A stretch of 8,349 bases of DNA from VBDM01 sp041493345 (GTDB lineage: Bacteria > Pseudomonadota > Gammaproteobacteria > Burkholderiales > SG8-39), in NCBI GenBank assembly GCA_041493345.1, contig JBGPYQ010000147.1, forward strand, positions 1-8,349. Reading direction: 5' to 3'. A program made the translations under genes and the position numbers. This document shows positions 1-5,945 of this stretch, one piece after another; the first letter of the stretch is position 1; each line of letters opens with the position of its first letter. Below the pieces are notes generated by a model. The model had not been told where the DNA came from and ran no database searches. It worked only from the letters and a program-made list of their open reading frames with translations.

Positions 1-12
1 CCCTTCAAGACC

Positions 13-150
13 TTAAGGCGCCGTCACCCCCGCTTGGATCGTCGACGCCGCCTGCGCAGCGGCGCGCTCCGGGTCGCTGCCGGGGATCCGCTGACGGCGC
101 TCATGAAACACCTGCTTGCGTTGCGCTTCGGCGCTCGCAAATCGGGTCAG
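13..150 (-). other. open, coding-like frame just downstream of the small membrane protein; possible frameshifted extension
   Basis: This frame is open for about 46 codons after the stop of the small membrane protein gene, in the -1 frame relative to it, and ends at TAA (15-13). Third codon positions are mostly G or C, and the product would be charged and Ala/Gln-rich (it contains AEAQRKQVFHERRQRIPGSD), as expected of real coding sequence at this base composition. No ATG with a ribosome binding site was found inside it. It may be the original C-terminus of the membrane protein separated by a one-base indel, or simply non-coding DNA. Nothing else is recognised in positions 1-146. Confidence 0.2.
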
Positions 151-437
151 AACGCCTGAATGCGCTCCGTGACGACGGGCGTCTGGGCCTGCTCTTTTGC
201 GCCCGCGGAGGGTAGGGTATCCGCTTGCGGTTCCCTCGCTTGCGCGGGCGAGGCCTCGTCTACGCCAGGGGCCTGAGTCGCGCTGACGAGGGCGGCCAGC
301 GATATCCATCCCAGGACCAGCAGCAAGAACAACGCCGTCAGAAATACCGCGTAAGTGCGCTTGGATTGTTCATCCGCGCGCGGAGCGGATCCGGGCGTGT
401 CCAGACTCGACGTGAAGCGGTTTTCGTTGGCGGTCAT
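147..437 (-). CDS. small single-pass membrane protein, hypothetical
   Basis: The protein has 96 residues and matches no family I recognise. The open frame extends upstream to 581, but I chose the ATG at 437-435 because a clear AAAGGAGA ribosome binding site lies about 6 nt before it. Residues 1-28 are polar (MTANENRFTSSLDTPGSAPR...), residues 29-53 form one strongly hydrophobic helix (TYAVFLTALFLLLVLGWISL), and residues 54-96 are low-complexity and rich in Ala, Gln, Pro and Glu. The positive charge before the helix (KR at 26-27) suggests a cytoplasmic N-terminus with the tail in the periplasm. That topology is inferred. The gene diverges from the two-component operon with about 290 bp between, so it could share that control region. 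Function is unknown. Confidence 0.6.
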   Translation of the reverse strand: MTANENRFTSSLDTPGSAPRADEQSKRTYAVFLTALFLLLVLGWISLAALVSATQAPGVDEASPAQAREPQADTLPSAGAKEQAQTPVVTERIQAF

Positions 438-589
438 GGGCTCTCCTTTGCTCAGGTGGCGCCGGGCATCCGCTTCCGGCGATACGGCAGAAGCTGATCC
501 GCCACCGTGAAAAGGCATTCTCCGGAGGCAAACCGCTCCGTTCAATACAGCGGAAGCGCTACACCCAAAGGGATAGGGCAACGCGATGG

Positions 590-711
590 ATTTCCTGGAG
601 AATCAGCAATGGCGCGGGTTTCAGGAGAGGTGTTTCGGTTTATCCTGGGCAGGATTTGTAATAGACTAGCCTATGAGGAAAGTCATATGACCCGGCGTTT
701 CCCGCTCCTGG
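590..711. promoter_or_regulatory. palindrome-rich part of the divergent control region (candidate operators and promoter)
   Basis: This lies between the small membrane protein gene and the response regulator gene. Seen directly: a perfect 14-bp inverted repeat ATCCTGGGCAGGAT (642-655); TCCTGG repeated at 593-598, 643-648 and 706-711; CAGGA at 622-626 and 650-654; and a 10-bp palindrome GTCATATGAC (682-691). A weak plus-strand promoter could use TTATCC (640-645) and TAGACT (662-667) with a 16-bp spacer, which would put the 14-bp palindrome between -35 and -10. Autoregulation by the adjacent LuxR-type regulator is a reasonable inference but is not shown. The rest of 438-589 holds no recognisable element. 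Confidence 0.3.
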
Positions 712-722
712 CGCCATAGATT

Positions 723-726
723 GGAG
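723..726 (+). promoter_or_regulatory. GGAG ribosome binding site pointing to a TTG start at 734
   Basis: GGAG at 723-726 is only 1 nt from the ATG at 728, which is too close for normal pairing. It is 7 nt from an in-frame TTG at 734. Starting there gives a protein beginning M-KILVVDDHPL, the usual beginning of a receiver domain. The TTG is therefore a serious alternative start for the response regulator. Confidence 0.4.
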
Positions 727-727
727 A

Positions 728-1411
728 ATGGTCTTGAAAATCCTCGTCGTCGATGATCATCCGCTGATAGTCGAAGCGCTGCGCCACGTGCTGACTGTTC
801 TCGACAGCAAGGTCGAAATGATCGAAGCGAAAAACGGCGCTGAAGCCATCGCGGCAACCGACAGCAATACCGATCTTGATCTTGTGCTGCTCGACCTCGC
901 ACTGCCGGATGTGGACGGTTTCGAGGCACTCACGCAACTGCGCGAAAGGCATCCCGGCCTTCCGGTCGTCGTGCTGTCGGCGTCCGAGCAGCCCGACGTT
1001 GTGACGCGCGCGATCGACGGCGGAGCGATGGGGTTCATTCCCAAGACATCGTCGAATCAACTGTTCCTCAATGCGCTGCGCGTGGTCTTGTGCGGCGGCG
1101 TGTATTTGCCGGCGGAGGTATTGCGTCGTCACCCGGGCATCCCGGAGCCGGCGCTGCTGCGCGTCGAAAAAGCGGGCAGCCGCGGTGAAGCGTTGTCGCC
1201 GCACGATATCGGCCTTACCGCGCGTCAGGCCGAAGTGCTGGCGTTGATGGTGCAAGGCAAACCCAACAAGCTCATTTGCCGCGATCTCAACCTCGCGGAA
1301 GGGACGGTGAAGATACACGTTACCGCGGTTCTCAAAGCGCTCAACGTATCGAACCGTACGCAAGCGGTCATCGCCGTAGGCAAGCTCGGCCTCAAGCTTT
1401 CCGGGCTGTAG
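728..1411 (+). CDS. NarL/FixJ-family response regulator (receiver + LuxR-type HTH)
   Basis: A cytoplasmic two-component transcription factor of 227 residues, the usual length for the family. The receiver domain covers about residues 4-122 and has the full phosphorylation site: acidic pair D9-D10 (VVDDH), phospho-acceptor D56 (LLDLALPDVDG), switch residue S84 and K106. A linker leads to a GerE/LuxR helix-turn-helix at about 160-222 (LTARQAEVLALMVQGKPNK, then the recognition segment EGTVKIHVTAVLKAL). The ATG at 728 is listed, but the GGAG at 723-726 is spaced correctly only for the TTG at 734, so the true protein may have 225 residues. The hybrid kinase gene begins 4 nt after the stop, so the two are almost certainly one operon and partners. 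The stimulus and target genes cannot be read from the sequence. Confidence 0.93.
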   Translation: MVLKILVVDDHPLIVEALRHVLTVLDSKVEMIEAKNGAEAIAATDSNTDLDLVLLDLALPDVDGFEALTQLRERHPGLPVVVLSASEQPDVVTRAIDGGAMGFIPKTSSNQLFLNALRVVLCGGVYLPAEVLRRHPGIPEPALLRVEKAGSRGEALSPHDIGLTARQAEVLALMVQGKPNKLICRDLNLAEGTVKIHVTAVLKALNVSNRTQAVIAVGKLGLKLSGL

Positions 1412-1415
1412 GCCG

Positions 1416-3221
1416 ATGCCCGCATTCTCCCTGCACCCGGCCCAGCCGGTCGCCGCGGGAGGGCGCTATGCGCGCCAGATCCGCGCCGAACAGGTACGGT
1501 CGATTTTCGTGCACGCTCCGGCAACCGCGATCGGTTCCCTGATTGCGGGCGCGGTACTGCTCGCCTCGATGTGGAACTACGTCTCCAAACTGGTGTTGAT
1601 CGGATGGATGACATTGGCGTGCCTGCACCAGGGACTGCGGCTTTTTCACTACCACCGCTACATGAAGGCGACCCCCGTGGACCGCGAGCACGAGCGCTGG
1701 GGGCACATCTACACCGTGTCCACGGCTGTCGCGGGCGTGATCTGGGGCTCTGCCGGCGTGCTGATGTTCGTGCCCGGCTCGGTGGCTCAACAGGCGATTC
1801 TGGCATTGATCCTGTTCGGCCTCGCCATCATGGCGATGATTTCCCTGACGGCTTACGCACCGGCGTTTTACGTGCTGATACCGCTGCTGCTTGCGCCATT
1901 CCTCGTGCGGCAGGTGTTCGACGCCGGACCCGATCACCTCTATCTCGCGGCGCTCGGTTCGATCGTCCTGGTCGTTTCGCTTGAATTTGGCCGAAACGTC
2001 AATCGCATAATCGCGGAGGCCATCCAGAAGCGCTTCGAAAATCTCGACTTGATTGAAGAACTTTCCCGCCAGAAAGCGGTTGCCGACCAGGCGCGCCAGG
2101 AAGCCGAAACCGCCAATCGCTCGAAAACCCAGTTCTTCGCCGCCGCCAGTCACGACCTGCGCCAGCCCTTGCACGCAATGGGGCTGTTCGCCGGTGCGCT
2201 GCACGAAAAGATCAAGGACCCGGAAATGCTCCATGTCGTGAACAGCATTAATGCCGCGGTCGACGCTCTCGAAGGATTGTTCAATGAACTGCTTGATATT
2301 TCCAAGATCGACTCAGGCATCATCACGCCAAACCTCACGGACTTCGCCCTGGCAACGGTACTCGACCGCCTGCGTGCCGACTTCGAGCCCGAGTCGCGGG
2401 AGAAAGGGCTGCGGCTCGTTGTCGCGGGCAGCAAGCGCTTCGTATACAGCGATCCGATTCTGCTCGAGCGCATCCTGCGCAATCTGATGAGCAATGCGCT
2501 GCGCTACACGTCAAAAGGCGGCGTCGTGGTCGGCTGCCGCTGGCGTCGCGACCGGGTTCGCATAGAAGTGTGGGACAGCGGCCTGGGAATTCCGCAGGAG
2601 CAGCAGGAAAAGGTATTCGAGGAGTTCTACCAGATCGGCAACCCGCAGCGCGGCAGCAAGAAGGGGCTCGGGCTGGGCCTTTCGATCGTGCGCCGGCTTG
2701 CCGCGCTGCTCGGCTATCAGATTGAGCTGCGATCGCAGCCGGGGCGGGGCACCCGCTTTGCCTTCGATGTCCGGCTTGGCACAGTACCGTTTGAGAAACC
2801 GGCCGCACAGCAAAGTGCGCCTGCGCCGGTTTCGGATCTGTCCGAACGCCTGATCGTGGTGATCGACGATGAAGCCGCGATCGTCGACGGCATGCGCGTA
2901 CTGCTTCAGGGCTGGGGCGCGAAGGTGATCGGATCATCAATCGGCGACGACGTCGTCGCCGCGGTCGTGCAGCACGGCCGCATGCCCGATCTGATTATTG
3001 CCGACTATAGGCTTGGCGCCGGCATCGTCGGCACAGCCGTGATTGACCGTCTGCGGCAGGAGCTTGACCCGGAAATTCCCGCGATTCTCGTCACCGGCAG
3101 TATCGCACCGGATCATATCCTGGAGGCCGCCGCGCAGCGCTTCGACCTGCTGCTCAAGCCGGTGCAACCAGCCAAGCTCAGGGCCATGATCGACGCCAAG
3201 CTGCGCCCATCGCCGGGCTGA
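1416..3221 (+). CDS. membrane-bound hybrid sensor histidine kinase with C-terminal receiver
   Basis: A sensor kinase of 601 residues. About six hydrophobic segments lie in residues 37-190 (roughly 37-52, 57-70, 101-119, 127-146, 150-165 and 176-190), with no obvious large periplasmic domain, so sensing is probably within the membrane. A short coiled coil (about 205-235) leads to the HisKA domain with H-box SHDLRQP; the phosphorylated histidine is H246. The HATPase domain has the N box (RNLMSNALRYT, N360), G1 (DSGLG, D387) and G2 (KGLGLGLS, from 416). A receiver at about 478-596 has D484/D485, phospho-acceptor D530, T560 and K581, so all catalytic residues are present. The ATG lacks a good ribosome binding site and sits 4 nt after the regulator stop, suggesting translational coupling. 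The C-terminal receiver may act as a phosphate sink or a relay step. The signal is unknown. Confidence 0.95.
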   Translation: MPAFSLHPAQPVAAGGRYARQIRAEQVRSIFVHAPATAIGSLIAGAVLLASMWNYVSKLVLIGWMTLACLHQGLRLFHYHRYMKATPVDREHERWGHIYTVSTAVAGVIWGSAGVLMFVPGSVAQQAILALILFGLAIMAMISLTAYAPAFYVLIPLLLAPFLVRQVFDAGPDHLYLAALGSIVLVVSLEFGRNVNRIIAEAIQKRFENLDLIEELSRQKAVADQARQEAETANRSKTQFFAAASHDLRQPLHAMGLFAGALHEKIKDPEMLHVVNSINAAVDALEGLFNELLDISKIDSGIITPNLTDFALATVLDRLRADFEPESREKGLRLVVAGSKRFVYSDPILLERILRNLMSNALRYTSKGGVVVGCRWRRDRVRIEVWDSGLGIPQEQQEKVFEEFYQIGNPQRGSKKGLGLGLSIVRRLAALLGYQIELRSQPGRGTRFAFDVRLGTVPFEKPAAQQSAPAPVSDLSERLIVVIDDEAAIVDGMRVLLQGWGAKVIGSSIGDDVVAAVVQHGRMPDLIIADYRLGAGIVGTAVIDRLRQELDPEIPAILVTGSIAPDHILEAAAQRFDLLLKPVQPAKLRAMIDAKLRPSPG

Positions 3222-3226
3222 TCGAT

Positions 3227-3316
3227 TCAGGCCCGCTGCGGACCGGGTGCGGTTTCTTCGGCCAGGTCCGGCTCCGCGCATAACCGCAGAATCTCGGTCC
3301 GCGTTCGATCGCGAAG
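3227..3316 (-). repeat. 90-bp direct repeat, copy A: displaced 3' end of the acyltransferase gene
   Basis: This matches 8152-8241 at 86 of 90 positions, in the same orientation. Read on the minus strand it encodes the last ~29 codons plus TGA of the lysophospholipid acyltransferase found at the right edge (GLRDRTRTEILRLCAEPDL here, ...RICAEPDL there). Only two residues differ (L/I and P/L). Similarity stops at the stop codon on one side (3227) and becomes weak beyond 3316 on the other. It begins 6 bp after the hybrid kinase stop. The minus frame stays open upstream, but I found no acyltransferase sequence there, so this is a gene fragment. 3317-3420 shows no recognisable gene. Confidence 0.88.
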
Positions 3317-3420
3317 ACCAAGCTGGGCTCGGCCAGGCACGGCAATTTCAGCGCCCACATTTAGGTCGGAAACTAGGGCAACATCGAACACACGCGACGC
3401 TCCGCATGAGCGACGGCGCG

Positions 3421-3451
3421 GCGCGCTTCGAGTCGACTCGCGCGCGGGGAG
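3421..3451 (+). promoter_or_regulatory. palindrome abutting the oxygenase ribosome binding site
   Basis: CGAGTCGACTCG (3429-3440) is a perfect 12-bp palindrome. It is flanked by CGCGC (3422-3426) and GCGCG (3442-3446), which can also pair, giving a longer imperfect hairpin. The ribosome binding site GGGGAG (3446-3451) overlaps the end of that hairpin, 4 nt before the ATG at 3456. It could be an operator or an RNA hairpin limiting translation. At this GC content chance is also possible. Confidence 0.3.
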
Positions 3452-3455
3452 TTCC

Positions 3456-4112
3456 ATGGCAATATCCGGCAAGCACTCGTGGATCGAAAACTCAGACGTC
3501 TTCTCGCTGTTTCCCACCTTGGCATGGAAAATCCAGCTTCGAGCCGAGGTGCACCAGCCGATCGACGCGAGCGCACTCGGGCTGCTGCACTTGCTGCGGC
3601 AGGGGCTGCCCGAGTTGAAGACCGGCGAAGCCTGGCAGTCGGGCCATGCCCTGCACAAGCGGGAGGAATTGCGTGAGCTTTGCGACTGCGTCAGCCGCGC
3701 GGCGGCCAGCGTGCTGCAGTTCCTGAAAATCGGCGATGAAGCGCTTCAAATCACCGGCTGCTGGGCGAACATGTATGCACCGGGCGCCGCGCACCGCGCC
3801 CACAGCCACCCCAACAATTATCTGAGCGCCGTGTACTACGTGCGCACCTCACCCGGCGCGGACACCATCAACTTGCACGACCCGCGCAGCCAGGCCGCGG
3901 TCATCCGGCCACCGGTCACGGAGCTCACTGGCGCCAACACTGATCAAGTCGTAGTACGGGTTAGAAACGGCACGCTGCTCGTTTTTCCTTCGTATCTTTA
4001 CCACTCCGTCGATGCCAACGCCAGCGGCGAGACCCGCGTAAGCGTGAGCTTCAACCTGATGTTTTCCGCGTTCACGGCAGCGTTGAGCAAGCCGTTGTGG
4101 GGCGAGGAATGA
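3456..4112 (+). CDS. putative 2OG-Fe(II) oxygenase family protein
   Basis: A protein of 218 residues resembling the 2OG-FeII_Oxy_5 / TIGR02466 group, a poorly characterised class of putative iron- and 2-oxoglutarate-dependent oxygenases. The N-terminus (VFSLFPTLAWKIQL, 15-28) is typical of the group. The double-stranded beta-helix core has WANMYAPGAAHRAHSHPNN (103-121), with H116/H118 as candidate iron ligands; AVYYV (125-129), matching the family (G/A)xYYV strand; the DPR element (142-144); FPSYLYHSV (177-185), whose H183 is the likely distal iron ligand; and R194, the likely 2-oxoglutarate-binding arginine, in ETRVSVSFN. The start is supported by GGGGAG 4 nt upstream. The substrate is unknown. 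It lies on the same strand as yggX, 118 bp upstream of it, but yggX seems to have its own promoter. No signal peptide is seen. Confidence 0.85.
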   Translation: MAISGKHSWIENSDVFSLFPTLAWKIQLRAEVHQPIDASALGLLHLLRQGLPELKTGEAWQSGHALHKREELRELCDCVSRAAASVLQFLKIGDEALQITGCWANMYAPGAAHRAHSHPNNYLSAVYYVRTSPGADTINLHDPRSQAAVIRPPVTELTGANTDQVVVRVRNGTLLVFPSYLYHSVDANASGETRVSVSFNLMFSAFTAALSKPLWGEE

Positions 4113-4172
4113 GGCAGAAGGTCGCGTGCGAATGCACCCGGTCACCGGCAAACTCCACTTCGGCTGACGCAT

Positions 4173-4181
4173 TGCTATACT
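4173..4181 (+). promoter_or_regulatory. extended -10 promoter for yggX
   Basis: TGCTATACT fits the extended -10 pattern (TGn followed by a good TATACT hexamer at 4176-4181). No convincing -35 is present, which extended -10 promoters can tolerate. Transcription would start near 4188, leaving a leader of about 43 nt before the yggX ATG. Confidence 0.45.
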
Positions 4182-4230
4182 GGACACACGGGTCGTCGTG
4201 CCTGCGACGGCCGTCCTGTGGAGTTCGTAC

Positions 4231-4506
4231 ATGGCGCGCATGGTCAAGTGCATCAAGCTCGGGCGCGAGGCCGAAGGGCTCGATTTCCCGTCCTATCCCG
4301 GCGAGCTCGGCAAGCGTATCTTCGAGAACGTGTCGAAGGAAGCGTGGAAGCAGTGGCTAGAGCACCAAAAAATGCTGGTGAACGAGAACCGGCTCAGCCT
4401 CGCCGACAAGAAGGCGCGCGACTACCTCGTGGAGCAGATGGAGAAATATTTCTTCGGCAGCGGCGCCGACGTTGCGTCGGGATACGTGCCTCCATCCAGC
4501 AAATAA
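4231..4506 (+). CDS. yggX: probable Fe(2+)-trafficking protein YggX
   Basis: A small cytoplasmic protein of 91 residues, the usual family length. The family protects Fe-S enzymes from oxidative damage and is proposed to handle labile Fe(II). The sequence follows the family throughout: C7 in MVKCIKLGREAEGLDFP (the conserved cysteine implicated in function in Salmonella), YPGELGKRIFENVSKEAW (22-39), the MLVNENRLSLAD block (48-59) and the C-terminal GYVPP. The ATG at 4231 is chosen because GGAG (4220-4223) lies 7 nt upstream and MARM is the normal family beginning; the 11 upstream in-frame codons are not conserved family sequence. As I recall it, yggX in betaproteobacteria is often near argA, which is not seen here. 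The gene converges on the ATP-grasp gene, 95 bp away. Confidence 0.96.
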   Translation: MARMVKCIKLGREAEGLDFPSYPGELGKRIFENVSKEAWKQWLEHQKMLVNENRLSLADKKARDYLVEQMEKYFFGSGADVASGYVPPSSK

Positions 4507-4601
4507 TCGGGACTTCGGCCAGTCCGGCAACGCGATGGTGAACAGGGTGCGTCTACGTGTTCAGGAGTTCTTCAGTTTTTGACCATGCGCAAGAAACAGC
4601 A

Positions 4602-5855
4602 CTAATTTTCCGAAATCGACTCTTGCACCTTGTATTCCGGTTGAATGTCGAACAGCAGCTTGGCGTGCGCTAACCTCAGCGCCATCTCGGCTTCGGCGGG
4701 GTTTGCGCATAGCGAGAAGATGAACCCGAGGTAACTCGCTCCGTCCGGGGGCGGAGCGATGATTTGACCGGCCTGCGCCGTGATCCTGATCCCGGTGATG
4801 CCAGGCACCTCCAACGCGCTTTCCAGGTTACGTACGCCTCGGTAGATACCGCGCCGGGGGATGGGAATCATCATCACGCCGGCGCCTTCCCGGGATGAAC
4901 TCAACGCCACGGGTTCATTCAGCAATTGGCGCAGGATCAGTTCCTCAAGGGTGATGCCCAGTACGTGCTTGAGGGCGGTGCCGCACAGGCCCCCGATCGA
5001 GCGGGCCGCCACCTCCAGCAGCCACACGCCTTCGGCGTTGACTCGCATTTCGGCATGTACCGGCCCGGTGACCAGTTCGGCCAATCTGCATGCGCGTTGA
5101 ACCGCGTGACGTATTTCCTCCTGGGTCTGGTTGGGCAGGCGGGAAGGCGTTACGTAAATGGTCTCCTCGAAATACGGCCCATCCAGGGGATCGGGCTTGT
5201 CGAACAACGCCAGGGTGTTAAGTTTCCCCTGATCGAGGATGCTCTCCAGCGCATATTCCCGACCCGGAATGAAATCCTCGACTACCAGACCCAGGTCGGC
5301 CGCGTCGCGGTCCGCCTTATTCTGGATGCCTTGGACCCAGCTCACGGCCTGCAGGTATTCCCGAGCGTTGTCGGCCCGGATCACGCCGCGGCTTCCCGAA
5401 AGCCTTCTTGCCTTGACCACGACAGGCCACTTCAGTCGCGAAAGCAATTCCGCCGGATCGGCGTCGCTCGGCAGATGGCGAAAATCAGGGCACAGAAATC
5501 CGCGCTCTTCTTGCATCTGCCTGAACGAGAGCTTGTCGCGCACCCTTCGCACGGCCTCGGGCGGATTGGCCGCAAATCCCAGGCGTTCATTGAGCAGCGC
5601 GGCGAGCTCGAGCCCCGGGTCGTCGACCGCCAGCACGGCGTCGGGCTTGTGCTTGAGCGAGCGCAATACGACTTCGAGCGCTTCGCCGGGCCTGTCGAAA
5701 TGCACGGCCATAATGGGATCCAGTCCCCACCCCGGGGCCAGCCGGTGGCAGTAGTCGGCGACGGTAATGATCTCGATGCCCAGCTTCTTTCCCGCCGCGA
5801 TGAACGCCTCATTGCGGTATGAAGTGGTGGGGAGCAACAGCAATATGCGCTTCAT
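4602..5855 (-). CDS. ATP-grasp ligase with L-amino-acid-ligase-type C-terminal domain
   Basis: A protein of 417 residues predicted to activate a carboxylate as acyl phosphate with ATP and join it to an amine or similar nucleophile. The N-terminal pre-ATP-grasp fold is at about 1-100 (MKRILLLLPTTSY; AVDDPG at 76-81). The ATP-grasp domain at about 105-310 has nucleotide-binding lysines K108 (RDKLSFR) and K148 (VVVKARRLSGSRG), the adenine-contacting region VVEDFIPGREY (191-201, E193), and metal-binding acidic residues E269 (VHAEMRV) and E281 with R285 (LLEVAARSIGG). The C-terminal part (about 330-400, from PRRGIYRGV) resembles the LAL_C2 domain of BacD-like ligases. All core residues appear intact. 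It lies 90 bp downstream of the CCAEP-tail radical SAM gene on the same strand, so co-transcription and a shared pathway are likely. The start has only a weak ribosome binding site (GGA). The substrate is unknown. Confidence 0.88.
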   Translation of the reverse strand: MKRILLLLPTTSYRNEAFIAAGKKLGIEIITVADYCHRLAPGWGLDPIMAVHFDRPGEALEVVLRSLKHKPDAVLAVDDPGLELAALLNERLGFAANPPEAVRRVRDKLSFRQMQEERGFLCPDFRHLPSDADPAELLSRLKWPVVVKARRLSGSRGVIRADNAREYLQAVSWVQGIQNKADRDAADLGLVVEDFIPGREYALESILDQGKLNTLALFDKPDPLDGPYFEETIYVTPSRLPNQTQEEIRHAVQRACRLAELVTGPVHAEMRVNAEGVWLLEVAARSIGGLCGTALKHVLGITLEELILRQLLNEPVALSSSREGAGVMMIPIPRRGIYRGVRNLESALEVPGITGIRITAQAGQIIAPPPDGASYLGFIFSLCANPAEAEMALRLAHAKLLFDIQPEYKVQESISEN

Positions 5856-5945
5856 GATTCCGGTCAGCAGCGGCGGGCCGCACGATTGGGCGTGCAGACG
5901 GTGTTTTGCCGGTTCGCTTCTCGATCCAGCCCGCTCACCTGCTGC

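Noticed and set aside
683..1363. Long open frame antisense to the response regulator gene (226 codons).
   Set aside because: It is a mirror of a high-GC real gene; its product is Arg/His/Gln-rich and resembles no family. The plus-strand regulator is unambiguous.
1392..2234. Long open frame antisense to the hybrid kinase gene (280 codons).
   Set aside because: Its composition is typical of a shadow frame, and it overlaps the transmembrane and HisKA coding sequence, which has full motif support.
2943..2960. Perfect 18-bp palindrome GGCGACGACGTCGTCGCC inside the hybrid kinase gene.
   Set aside because: It encodes GDDVVA in the receiver with common GC-rich codons (GAC GAC GTC GTC), so chance from codon use is the simplest explanation.
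4539..4580. Possible terminator after yggX: stem TGAACA/TGTTCA with a 13-nt loop, and a T-run at 4576-4580.
   Set aside because: The stem is short, the loop is large and the T-run begins 12 nt after the stem, so it does not meet the pattern of an intrinsic terminator.
4926..5822. 298-codon open frame antisense to the ATP-grasp gene.
   Set aside because: The minus-strand frame carries all ATP-grasp motifs; the plus frame shows no domain and Arg/Gln-rich composition.
5856..5945. A 24-codon GTG-started frame in the gap between the radical SAM and ATP-grasp genes, considered as a precursor peptide.
   Set aside because: No ribosome binding site, Arg-rich composition and no leader/core pattern; it is probably random.
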